From positions 186,001 to 250,000 of the forward strand of contig CAYOSF010000002.1 of NCBI GenBank assembly GCA_964406605.1: a stretch of DNA of 64,000 nt. The letters run 5' to 3'. Position 1 is the stretch's first letter. Each line of letters opens with the position of its first letter. Position numbers and translations under genes: made by a program. This document shows, piece by piece, positions 8,442 through 16,365 of the stretch. The notes beneath the pieces are model-generated. The model was not told the origin of the DNA, made no database searches, and saw only the letters and a list, made by a program, of their open reading frames with translations. The DNA is from CAYOSF01 sp964406605. GTDB taxonomy: Bacteria; Chloroflexota; Dehalococcoidia; DSTF01; RBG-16-68-14.

Positions 8442-10175
8442 ATGCGCAGTCTTCGAGTCGGCCTTGCCCAGATCAACACGACCGTCGGCGACCTGGACGG
8501 CAACGTCGCCAAGATCGCGGAGTACGCCCAGAAAGCGAGAGAGCAGGGCGTCGACCTGATCGCCTTCCCGGAGCTGGCGGTCACGGGTTACCCACCGGAG
8601 GACCTGCTCCTCCGCCGTCGCTTCATCCTCGACAACCTCGCCGCCCTCGAGCGGGTGGTCCAGTCGTCCCAAGGCATCACGGTCGTCGTCGGATTCGTGG
8701 ACGAAGACGACGACATCTACAACGCTGCCGCGGTCATTCACGACGGCCGCCTTGCGGGCGTCTATCGCAAGCAACTGCTCCCTAACTACGGCGTCTTCGA
8801 CGAGGACCGCTACTTCCAGCGCGGCACCGAGGCGCCGGTCTTCGAGGTAGCCGGCGTGCTGGTCGGCGTCAACGTCTGCGAGGACATCTGGCACCCCGAC
8901 GGGCCGCAGCGCGCGCAGGCCCTGGCGGGAGCCGAGGCTATCGTCAACATCAACGGCTCGCCCTACTCCGCCGGCAAGCGCCGGCTTCGCGAGGACATGC
9001 TGGCCACACGCGCCACCGACAGCGCGGTCATCGTCTGCTACGTGAACATGGTAGGTGGCCAGGACGAGCTCGTCTTCGACGGCGGCAGTGTGGTGCTGGA
9101 TGAGCACGGGCAGGTGGTGGCCCGCGCAGCCCAGTTCGAGGAAGAGCTGTTGGTCTGCGACCTGGACGTGGAGGCGGTGCATCAGGCCCGCCTGCACGAT
9201 CCCCGTCGGCGCATGGAGAAGCTGGACGAACCCCCCTCGGAAGAGTGTCCGCGCGTGTTGGTCTCGCGGGCGCCATCCGCCGTCGACAGGCCTCCGCTTG
9301 CCGGACGCGTCGCCGAACCGCCCGACTTGGAAGCGGAAGTGTACGCCGCGTTGGTGGCGGGTACCCGTGACTACGTCACAAAGGCCGGATTCGAGACTGT
9401 CATCATCGGCCTCTCCGGCGGGGTCGACTCCAGCCTCGTGGCGACCGTCGCCGTCGATGCCCTGGGCCCGGACCACGTCGTCGCGGTCTCCATGCCCTCC
9501 CGATATTCGTCGGAGGGATCGATGTCCGACTCCAAGCGCCTGGCCGAAAACCTGGGGATCAAGCTGATGGTCGTTCCCATCGAGCCGGCCCACACGGCGC
9601 TCTTACAGATGCTGGAACGTCCCTTTGCCGGCTATGAGCCCGGCACGGCGGAGGAGAACCTTCAAGCCCGTGTGCGAGGCAACGTCCTCATGGCGCTCTC
9701 CAACAAGTTCGGCTGGCTCGTGCTGGCAACCGGCAACAAGAGCGAGTTCGCCACCGGCTACTGCACCCTCTACGGAGATATGGCCGGTGGGTTCGCCGTG
9801 ATCAAGGACGTGCCCAAGACGCTCGTCTATCGGCTCGCCAAGCATCGGAACCGGGTTGGCGGGCGCGAGCTGATCCCGGCAACCGTGATCGAAAAGCCTC
9901 CGTCCGCCGAGCTTCGCCCCGACCAGCTCGATACCGACTCGCTGCCACCCTACGACCAACTCGATCCCATCCTCGAGGCCTACGTGGAGGAGGACCACGG
10001 CCTGGAAGAGATCGTCGCCCTGGGCCACGACGAAGCGCTGGTGCGCCGGGTGATGGCCATGGTGGACCGAAGCGAGTACAAACGACGCCAGGCGCCGCCC
10101 GGCGTGAAGATCACCCCTCGCGCCTTCGGGCGTGACCGACGGCTGCCCATCGCCAACCACTACCGCGGTTACTGA
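8442..10175 (+). CDS. nadE: glutamine-dependent NAD+ synthetase
   Basis: Last step of NAD biosynthesis: amidates nicotinate adenine dinucleotide with ATP, using ammonia released from glutamine. Residues about 1-270 form the nitrilase-fold glutaminase domain, with catalytic Glu in AFPELAVTGYPPEDLL (about 44), Lys in YRKQLLPNYGVFDE (about 110) and Cys in VNVCEDIWHPDGP (about 146). Residues about 310-577 form the synthetase domain, with the PP-loop LSGGVDSSLVA near 324 and ATGNKSE further on. 577 residues is normal for the two-domain form. The start is fixed by the conserved MRSLRVGLAQINTTVGD. Transcribed from the promoter at 8377-8405 through a palindromic leader. Confidence 0.97.
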   Translation: MRSLRVGLAQINTTVGDLDGNVAKIAEYAQKAREQGVDLIAFPELAVTGYPPEDLLLRRRFILDNLAALERVVQSSQGITVVVGFVDEDDDIYNAAAVIHDGRLAGVYRKQLLPNYGVFDEDRYFQRGTEAPVFEVAGVLVGVNVCEDIWHPDGPQRAQALAGAEAIVNINGSPYSAGKRRLREDMLATRATDSAVIVCYVNMVGGQDELVFDGGSVVLDEHGQVVARAAQFEEELLVCDLDVEAVHQARLHDPRRRMEKLDEPPSEECPRVLVSRAPSAVDRPPLAGRVAEPPDLEAEVYAALVAGTRDYVTKAGFETVIIGLSGGVDSSLVATVAVDALGPDHVVAVSMPSRYSSEGSMSDSKRLAENLGIKLMVVPIEPAHTALLQMLERPFAGYEPGTAEENLQARVRGNVLMALSNKFGWLVLATGNKSEFATGYCTLYGDMAGGFAVIKDVPKTLVYRLAKHRNRVGGRELIPATVIEKPPSAELRPDQLDTDSLPPYDQLDPILEAYVEEDHGLEEIVALGHDEALVRRVMAMVDRSEYKRRQAPPGVKITPRAFGRDRRLPIANHYRGY

Positions 10176-10278
10176 GGGCCGGCCCGGCCCCGCGTCTCGC
10201 TGGCCGCTGGAGCCTCATCTCGCTATCCTTCGACTGATGGGCGTCACACACGGGGAGCGACGTGAGGAGGGTGCAATA

Positions 10279-10797
10279 GTGCGGAAGCAGCGTTTTCTGG
10301 CGCTGGCGAGCGTGGCCGTAGCCATTCTTTCTCTGGCGGCGTTTGGCGCTGCCTGCGGCGGTAGCGACGACGAGGAGATCAGCGGCATCACAGTGCCGAC
10401 CTCAACCGAATCGCCGGACGCGACATCCGAGCCGACCGAGCCCGCAGCAAGCCCCACGCCGGAGACTGTGGACGTGGAGCACGGCGAATGGTACGTACAC
10501 ACGTCCCAGGACAGCGTCGACGCCGGCACGGTAGACTTCAACGTGACCAACACCGGCCTCATACTCCACAATTTCAAGGTTGCCAGGACGGACCTCGACC
10601 CGGGCGCGCTGCCCGTGGACAGCAGTACGTTCATGGTCGATGAGACGCAGGTGGATGTGCTCGCGAGTTCCAGCGACCTGGCCCCGAACGCTGCTGAACA
10701 GGTCATCGTCGACCTGCCTCCCGGCAAATACGTGCTCTTCTGCAACATCGCCGGCCACTATGAGGCTGGTGTGTACACCGGATTCACCGTCAACTAG
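10279..10797 (+). CDS. cupredoxin-like lipoprotein
   Basis: 172 residues from a GTG start chosen because GGAGGG lies 7 bases upstream and the lipoprotein signal then follows at once (VRKQRFLALASVAV, lipobox FGAAC). After a Ser/Thr/Pro linker comes a beta-rich cupredoxin domain. LILHNFKV provides a His and CNIAGHYEAG a Cys and a His of the type 1 copper site, but the usual axial Met is absent (the following residues are GVYTGF). It would be a membrane-anchored blue copper electron carrier or a copper-binding protein, as in plastocyanin- and sulfocyanin-like lipoproteins. It ends just before a strong terminator. Confidence 0.82.
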   Translation: MRKQRFLALASVAVAILSLAAFGAACGGSDDEEISGITVPTSTESPDATSEPTEPAASPTPETVDVEHGEWYVHTSQDSVDAGTVDFNVTNTGLILHNFKVARTDLDPGALPVDSSTFMVDETQVDVLASSSDLAPNAAEQVIVDLPPGKYVLFCNIAGHYEAGVYTGFTVN

Positions 10798-10822
10798 CGC
10801 CGGCCGCGATCCGCAGACAGGG

Positions 10823-10844
10823 AGGGCCGTCCAAGGACGGCCCT
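10823..10844 (+). terminator. intrinsic-type terminator hairpin
   Basis: Perfect stem AGGGCCGTCC/GGACGGCCCT with a minimal loop, followed by a pyrimidine-rich tail CTTCGTGTTCT on the plus strand. It lies 25 bases after the cupredoxin gene and before the convergent CoA-transferase genes, so it may work in both directions. Confidence 0.7.
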
Positions 10845-10906
10845 CTTCGTGTTCTCCGGGCTGGCCATAGGCCCCGGCATTCGCCCGTTCGATCCTTCGC
10901 GAGCGG

Positions 10907-11785
10907 CTACTGCCCGCCCTCCTCCCCCACCTGCCTCACGTACTTGTCGCCTTCCAGCACGACCCAGCCGGAGCGCGCGATGCCCGTCGTCTGCCCGCGC
11001 ACGTCGAGCTGGCTGCGCAGCGCGTCCAGTTCCTCGTCCGTCGGCACGCCCAGCGTTTCCACCCGGTCCGCCACGCGGGGCGGATACTCGCACTCGGCCA
11101 GCACTTCCTCCGTTGTGACGTAGGGTGCGATGCCGATGAGGCGAAGATGGCGCTCGTCGTCGTAGTCGTACAGCGCCCACGGCGTGACCACGCGCCAGGG
11201 GCCGGTACCCCGCGGCAGTCCGGCTCGCTCGCGGGCGCCCGCTGTCCCGTCAAGGAACCCTGGGGAAGAGATGAAGTCCACGCGCTCCACGAACTTGCGC
11301 TTCTCCTGGTCCGTCATCACGATGGTGCGCCAGCAGTTGGACGCGATGGAGTCCGCGCCGCCCGGTCCGCCGAATCGGCGCGCCTTCTCCTCCGACACCT
11401 TGATGGCGGTCGAGTTGAGGTTGCCGTATCGATCGATTTGGAGGACGTTGAGTACCCCGTAGTCCATGAATCCCGCTTGGGCGTGGTTGCCGGCGGTGTT
11501 CATCGTGCCCCAGCCCAGGGCCCGATAGCCCGGCCGGCTCGCCACCATCGTCATCACCGGCTCGAAGGGGAGCACCGGCTCCGGAGCGATGACTCCGTCC
11601 TCGGTGATGTACTGCGCATCGGGCGCGTACAACTGCTTGCCCAGCAGGATGGCATACATCGGGGTGCCGCCGCCGCCCGGCCAGTACGTGCGCCCGTCCT
11701 CTATCATGCGGGCAACGATAACGATCTGGAACTCTCGTTCGTTGAATGCGGTGGCCTTGGTGCCTGGTGCCTCGAGCAACGTCAT
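10907..11785 (-). CDS. CoA-transferase family I, beta subunit (glutaconate/IpdB-like)
   Basis: 292 residues of the small-subunit class. WPGGGGTPMYAILLGKQLYAP near residue 36 and NTAGNHAQAGFMDYGVLNVLQIDRYGN (described in part) match beta subunits of glutaconate CoA-transferase and of the IpdAB ring-cleavage hydrolase. Its ATG overlaps the end of the alpha gene by four bases (ATGA), so the two are translationally coupled. Family members move CoA between carboxylic acids or open a ring in steroid degradation; which applies here is not decided by the sequence. The catalytic Glu expected for a true transferase could not be placed with confidence. Confidence 0.88.
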   Translation of the reverse strand: MTLLEAPGTKATAFNEREFQIVIVARMIEDGRTYWPGGGGTPMYAILLGKQLYAPDAQYITEDGVIAPEPVLPFEPVMTMVASRPGYRALGWGTMNTAGNHAQAGFMDYGVLNVLQIDRYGNLNSTAIKVSEEKARRFGGPGGADSIASNCWRTIVMTDQEKRKFVERVDFISSPGFLDGTAGARERAGLPRGTGPWRVVTPWALYDYDDERHLRLIGIAPYVTTEEVLAECEYPPRVADRVETLGVPTDEELDALRSQLDVRGQTTGIARSGWVVLEGDKYVRQVGEEGGQ

Positions 11786-12753
11786 GGCCGGTAGCCCTCC
11801 GTGATGGTTTCGTTAGCGCGCAGTTGATTCAGCTTCTCCTCGCCCACCAACTGGTCGAGCATCTCCTGGTCCGTGACAAACGGAGTGATCCATTTTTCGA
11901 CGTATTCGGCGACGCTGTCCCGGCTGACCGCGCCGAACGCCTCGATGACGTGCATCGTGTCCGAGCCATAGTAGCCGGCGCACGTGCCCGGGTAGGCGCC
12001 GAAGGGCGCGTGAACGACGGCGTCGACCGCGTAGTAGGGGATGGTGGTGCGGCCCGGGTCGCTGCGGAACTGCTCCGTGTCTATGATCTCCTCCGCCGTA
12101 GCGACCACCTTCTTTGAGGCGAGAGCCGACTCGGTGTGGGCGATGCCCGTCCCAAAGACGCGCGCGTTGCCGTATTGGTCGGCCTGATGGACGTGGATCA
12201 GCGCCACGTCCGGGTTCAGGGCCGGCACGATGACCGTGGGTTGGCCGGTGTAGGGGTCCTCGATGAGTTTGGCGCCGGACTTCTCGAACCCGTCCGTCCC
12301 CCCCAACGAGCGCACCGGCAGGAAAGGCACGCCCATCGCCCCGGCCTGCAGCCGCAGCGTCATTACCACGTTGCTGTATTCGAAGATCTGGAGGCGTCCC
12401 TCCTCCAACGCCCGGTCGATCACCTGGCCCTGGTAGAAGTAGCCGCAGTCCACCTTGCTGGCGCAGCCGGCCCCCACCAGCAGCCCCACGTCTACGTAGG
12501 TGAACTTGCCGGCCAGCCACAGATCGCGCTTTCCCTGCCGGATGATCTCACGAATGAGCACGGAGGGTCCCCGCTGGATGTAATTGCAGTCATAGGTGAG
12601 GTAGTCGCCGTCGGCAACCAACTGGGAGACCGCCTCGTTTGCTGATACCAGCTTCGGCGTCAGCGCCCGTGACTTATGGTCGCGCACGTACTCCCGGAAG
12701 CCGTCCGGGTCGACCTTCAAGTAGGGGGCGGTGCCTTCTTCCAAAACCCGCAT
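11782..12753 (-). CDS. CoA-transferase family I, alpha subunit (glutaconate/IpdA-like)
   Basis: 323 residues. Near residue 43 it begins the CoA-transferase fold (LVADGDYLTYDCNYIQRGPS), followed by VGLLVGAGCASKVDCGY and PALNPDVALIHVHQADQYGN, a block typical of family I alpha subunits. GGAGGAG lies 6-7 bases before the ATG. It is the first gene of a two-gene operon with the beta subunit. Its promoter would lie between 12754 and 12938, shared with the divergent J-domain gene. Likely role: activation or exchange of CoA on dicarboxylic or aromatic-derived acids. Confidence 0.9.
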   Translation of the reverse strand: MRVLEEGTAPYLKVDPDGFREYVRDHKSRALTPKLVSANEAVSQLVADGDYLTYDCNYIQRGPSVLIREIIRQGKRDLWLAGKFTYVDVGLLVGAGCASKVDCGYFYQGQVIDRALEEGRLQIFEYSNVVMTLRLQAGAMGVPFLPVRSLGGTDGFEKSGAKLIEDPYTGQPTVIVPALNPDVALIHVHQADQYGNARVFGTGIAHTESALASKKVVATAEEIIDTEQFRSDPGRTTIPYYAVDAVVHAPFGAYPGTCAGYYGSDTMHVIEAFGAVSRDSVAEYVEKWITPFVTDQEMLDQLVGEEKLNQLRANETITEGYRP

Positions 12754-12888
12754 GTTAACTCCTCCCTCACCTTCACCCTGCTCTGTCCTCGGCGCACTTC
12801 CGGCGCCGCCGCGGACGGTAGCCTTGAGAAGGCATCGCCATCATATCCCAAGCGCTTGGCAGACCGGAAGCCCGATGATGACGCCACG

Positions 12889-12897
12889 TGGTATAAT
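12889..12897 (+). promoter_or_regulatory. extended -10 promoter of the J-domain gene
   Basis: TGGTATAAT: a perfect TATAAT (12892-12897) preceded by the TG of an extended -10, 41 bases before the ATG at 12939. No convincing -35 is present, which is usual for extended -10 promoters. Confidence 0.6.
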
Positions 12898-12938
12898 ATG
12901 CTGCCTTGACGGTCTCGCCACGGCGGGAGCATCCGTAG

Positions 12939-13892
12939 ATGTCAGACCAACAACCAACGCCTTTCGAAATCCTCGGTATATCGCCCAGTGCGGAGCAAAT
13001 AGTCGTACAGGCGGCATACAGGGCGCTTGCCCGCAAGTATCATCCCGACATGAACCCGGGCATATCTCCTGACGAGTTGAACCGCAGGATGACCAAGATC
13101 AACTGGGCGAAGGAGGAGCTTGAGCGCGACCTGGAGGGTTGGAGGAGACGCGCGACCAGCTCTGCAAGCGCCGCTGAGGCTGCAGATGCTCACAAGCCCT
13201 CCGGCGAACGACGCACCCCGTATCGGCCGACTTCCATCGTGGAGGTGGAACCTCAGGTAATCAACCTGCCGGGGCGCCGTGGATCCTCCGCGCTTTTCGC
13301 TGCTCGCGCAAGTGGAGTTGAGGGAGAGACTATTCGTGCTCGCTTCGAGACCGGAACGATAGACGTCGAGCGCGTTGACTCGCGACAGGGTCTCGCCACC
13401 TTCAGGGTCGCCGTGACCGAAGATTTCGCATCGGACATCGAAGACAGCGACATAGAAACAATCGAGGTTGTCGCACCAGGTTTCATGGGTTCCAAGGCAT
13501 TCGTATGCCTCGCGCCGGTGAACAGAAAAATCTTGGACCAGCAATACCCAGACAGGATCGCCCCGCCGCGCCACCCATCTGTGACAGCTCGCATATCCTT
13601 CGGCAAGCACAGGGGCAGGATGTTCAACGAGATCGCGGTGAACGAGCCAGGGTACCTGCACTGGATGCTGCGTGAGGGAGCCGGGACCGGGATCGAGCGC
13701 CAGAGCGCGCAGATGGCACTGGGAGAACTTGAAGGCGGCACGGCCCTTCCACCAACACGTCGCCAAGGCCGTCGGCAGATAGCGCGCTCGCCAAGCTCCT
13801 CACCACCACAGCGATCCTTGCCAGACCCCAATAGGCCAGGCGGACTCTTGGGCACGCTGAGAGCCCTCTTCTCTCCAAGACAGCGCCGCTAG
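12939..13892 (+). CDS. J-domain protein with ExoX-C/DUF3820-like C-terminal motif
   Basis: 317 residues. Residues about 6-65 are a DnaJ J domain with intact HPD at 35-37 (RKYHPDMNPG), so it should stimulate the ATPase of an Hsp70. The middle (about 95-215) is a beta-rich region of unknown fold. Near 220-247, ISFGKHRGRMFNEIAVNEPG continuing to YLHWML resembles the FGK(Y/H)xGxxxxEI...YLxWxL motif found in DUF3820 proteins and at the C-terminus of exodeoxyribonuclease X. The tail is basic and Ser/Pro-rich. There is no Gly/Phe region or DnaJ zinc finger, so this is a type C co-chaperone with a special client. Its stop codon overlaps that of the convergent HAD gene. Confidence 0.85.
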   Translation: MSDQQPTPFEILGISPSAEQIVVQAAYRALARKYHPDMNPGISPDELNRRMTKINWAKEELERDLEGWRRRATSSASAAEAADAHKPSGERRTPYRPTSIVEVEPQVINLPGRRGSSALFAARASGVEGETIRARFETGTIDVERVDSRQGLATFRVAVTEDFASDIEDSDIETIEVVAPGFMGSKAFVCLAPVNRKILDQQYPDRIAPPRHPSVTARISFGKHRGRMFNEIAVNEPGYLHWMLREGAGTGIERQSAQMALGELEGGTALPPTRRQGRRQIARSPSSSPPQRSLPDPNRPGGLLGTLRALFSPRQRR

Positions 13893-14638
13893 CCGCGAGT
13901 TTCGATTCGTTCCAGCGCCCGTGGCAGTTCGCTTAGCCGCTGGATGACCGCGTCCGGTGCGCGATCTGCGCCGTCCGGCTGCTCTTGCCGGTACTGGTGC
14001 GTGAGCACGGCCCGCATGCCTACCCTATGCGCGCCTCCCACGTCCTCCACGAGCCGGTCGCCGACAAACACGGCCTCCCCGGCTGCTACGCCCAATTCAT
14101 CGAGCGCACGAAGGAAGAGGGATGGATGCGGCTTGCAGTATCCCACGGCGCTGGAGACGACCACGGACTCCAGGTAGCACAGGAGGCCCAGGCTCCTCAG
14201 CGTGCCCACGATGCCTTTCTCCAGCGTCAGGGTGTTCGTGATGCAGCCCAGCGCCAGACCCTTCCGGTGGAGCGTCGCGATGGCCGCCAGGCCGTCCGGC
14301 TCCACGACCGGCATGTCCGCCACGCCGCCAAAGAAGACCGTCGTGAGGTCGCTCAGGGCCTCGGCCGAGAGATCGATCTGCAGTGTGCCGAGCGCCTCGC
14401 TCACCAACTGTTCGCTCGGAGGTTGCTCCAACTGCCCAACGTTCCAGGCGTCCAGCCAGCGCGCGATCGTTGCGCCCAGCGCCTGGTCCAATGCGGCGGC
14501 TTGCGGCGCGCGGTCCCCCAGCTCGGCCTCCAGTCTTTCGCGCAGGCGCAGCACCCTGAGACGGTGCGCGTTCTCGGTCGGGGCATAGTCCCAAAGGGTG
14601 TGACCGAGATCGAAGACGACGGCGCGAAAGGCCGGCAC
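13889..14638 (-). CDS. HAD-superfamily hydrolase-like protein
   Basis: 249 residues with the four HAD motifs: FDLGHTLWD (residues 9-17), ITNT in motif II, GYCKPHPSLF with the motif III Lys, and VGDRLVEDVGGA for motif IV. The helical cap follows motif I (subfamily I type). In motif I the second Asp (two residues after the nucleophile) is replaced by Gly, which removes the usual general acid/base of phosphatases; other FDLGGTL-type HADs show the same change. It is therefore either a phosphatase with altered chemistry or a non-phosphatase HAD. It probably forms an operon with the lipoprotein gene at 14642, three bases upstream. Confidence 0.88.
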   Translation of the reverse strand: MPAFRAVVFDLGHTLWDYAPTENAHRLRVLRLRERLEAELGDRAPQAAALDQALGATIARWLDAWNVGQLEQPPSEQLVSEALGTLQIDLSAEALSDLTTVFFGGVADMPVVEPDGLAAIATLHRKGLALGCITNTLTLEKGIVGTLRSLGLLCYLESVVVSSAVGYCKPHPSLFLRALDELGVAAGEAVFVGDRLVEDVGGAHRVGMRAVLTHQYRQEQPDGADRAPDAVIQRLSELPRALERIETRG

Positions 14639-14641
14639 GGC

Positions 14642-15172
14642 TCACTCCACCCAGAAGCCGCTCACGGTGAACTCGGCCTGGGCGCCCGCCACCGTCTCGA
14701 TGAGGATGCGGAACCGCGCTTCGGTGACCTCGAGCTGGATCGCCACGGGCTCGCCCACGAAGGTTGCCGCCGAATCGGCGTCCCAGAAGCGGTCGCAGGG
14801 AAGGGGAGCGTAGATCGTCTCCTGAGACGTCTCTAGCACCAGCACGTCCTCCTCGCAGGTGGCGTCCAGCAGTCCTCTGACGGCGACCGCTTGCGGGGGC
14901 TCGTTCGCGCGCCGGACGATGCGTCCCAGTGTGGTCGTCTGTCCGATGCTCCGCGCTGTCTCAGGCACCGTCTCCGGCCTGGCGGCCGGTGTTACGGCCA
15001 CGATAGTAGCCTCGTTTTGGATGGTAGCCGGAGCCGATGCCGTCGGCGCAGCTTCGTCACCGTCCCCGCATGCCGTGAGAACGATGAGCGCTACTGCCGC
15101 GGCGCCGGAGACCTTGCCTAGCACGACAGTTCGAGTGTAGACGCACTCCTTGCGCCCGACAAGGCCCTGCAT
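14642..15172 (-). CDS. hypothetical lipoprotein
   Basis: Start taken at ATG 15172, which puts a lipoprotein signal (VSGAAAVALIVLTACGDG, lipobox LTAC) about 20-36 residues in; a GTG at 15226 would give a longer, less likely N-terminus. An Ala/Thr/Pro linker and a compact domain of about 110 residues follow, with two Cys (DATCEEDV and APLPCDRFWD) that could form a disulfide. No family is recognised. It would be anchored on the outer face of the membrane. The gene precedes the HAD gene by three bases and is divergent from the WecA-like gene. Confidence 0.72.
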   Translation of the reverse strand: MQGLVGRKECVYTRTVVLGKVSGAAAVALIVLTACGDGDEAAPTASAPATIQNEATIVAVTPAARPETVPETARSIGQTTTLGRIVRRANEPPQAVAVRGLLDATCEEDVLVLETSQETIYAPLPCDRFWDADSAATFVGEPVAIQLEVTEARFRILIETVAGAQAEFTVSGFWVE

Positions 15173-15228
15173 GGCAGCCACTCGAACCTGCGTGCTACAC
15201 TGAGGCCCAAGGTTACGGAGGCGCACGG

Positions 15229-16365
15229 ATGTTGAACGTCTACCTCGTGACGCTAGGCTTGGCGGTCGTCCTCGGCCTGGCCGCCACGCTGGTCTTGCTG
15301 GCAGCGTCGAGAACGGTCCGCTTCGCCGGCCTGTTCCATGCGGCCCGCGGCGTGACCGAACAGCCGCGCTGGGGCGGCGCCGCCCTTCTTCTCGGCTTCG
15401 CCGTCACCCCGTTCGTCGCCTCTGCGCTCTCCAGCAAGGCTGACGAGCTCTTCTCGCCCAAGTCCGGTGACTTCCTCGCGTTCCTTGGCGCCTGCGCCTT
15501 GGTCGTCGCGGTCGGTTTCCTGGACGATCTGAGAGTGCTGAGCTGGCGGCCCAAGCTGCTGGCACAGGTCGCCGCCGCCTCCGCTGTCTATGCGGCCGGC
15601 TACGAGCTCGATCGCCTGGGGCTGCCCTGGGGGCCCCAGCTTGACCTGGGCTTTCTCGCTCCTGTCGTGACGGTGCTCTGGATCATCTTCTTCACGAATG
15701 CGATCAACCTGGTAGACGGGCGCGACGGCGTGGCCCTGGGCGTGGCGATTCTGGCGGCCGCCACACTGGCACAGATCGCGGCCAATGCCGAGCACCCAAC
15801 TGTTGCCCTGCTCCTCGTCGCGATAGCCGGGGCCGGCCTTGGACTGCTCCCCTTCAATCTGCCGCCGGCATCTGCCTATTTGGGTGACTCCGGCGCGTAC
15901 CTGCTGGGCTTCATCCTGGGCTCGCTTTCGATCCGTGCCGCCACCGGTCCCACCGACGTCGTCTTCATCGCCGTGCCGGTGGTCGCCTTGGGCTTCCCGG
16001 TCCTCGACACGACACTCGCCGCGGTTCGACGCATCCTGGACCGCCGCCATCCGCTATTGGGCGACGAGGACCACATCCACCATCGCCTGGAGGACACCGG
16101 GTTCGGTCCCCGCGGTCTGGTGGTGGTGATCTACGCGGTCTCGGCCTTCTTCGCCGGCGGCGCCATCCTCCTCCACTACGTCCACGTCTTCGCCTTTGAG
16201 ATGGCCGTCCTGGGCGGGACCCTGATCGTCGTTGCGGCCACCCTCACCAAGCTCGGCTACGTGCTCTCACTGTGGAACAGTGAGAGCGTTGTCTGGGTCC
16301 GGCGAAGGCTTCGCTGGGTCGACGATTCACCCGCTGGCGCGCTGGAGGCTCACGACCGAGACTAG
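15229..16365 (+). CDS. undecaprenyl-phosphate sugar-1-phosphate transferase (WecA/TagO/MraY family)
   Basis: 378-residue polytopic membrane protein with about ten helices. It carries the family's loop motifs: GFLDDLR (about residue 97-103) with the Asp pair, NAINLVDGRDG (about 157-167, normally NxxNxxDGxDG), YLGDSGAYLLGF and DEDHIHHRL (about 278-286). It transfers a UDP-activated amino-sugar phosphate, probably GlcNAc-1-phosphate, to undecaprenyl phosphate and so starts an envelope polysaccharide. The HIHHRL form fits WecA/TagO rather than MraY. The neighbouring glycosyltransferases and Rml genes support a surface-glycan role. Its stop codon overlaps that of the convergent glycosyltransferase. 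Confidence 0.93.
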   Translation: MLNVYLVTLGLAVVLGLAATLVLLAASRTVRFAGLFHAARGVTEQPRWGGAALLLGFAVTPFVASALSSKADELFSPKSGDFLAFLGACALVVAVGFLDDLRVLSWRPKLLAQVAAASAVYAAGYELDRLGLPWGPQLDLGFLAPVVTVLWIIFFTNAINLVDGRDGVALGVAILAAATLAQIAANAEHPTVALLLVAIAGAGLGLLPFNLPPASAYLGDSGAYLLGFILGSLSIRAATGPTDVVFIAVPVVALGFPVLDTTLAAVRRILDRRHPLLGDEDHIHHRLEDTGFGPRGLVVVIYAVSAFFAGGAILLHYVHVFAFEMAVLGGTLIVVAATLTKLGYVLSLWNSESVVWVRRRLRWVDDSPAGALEAHDRD

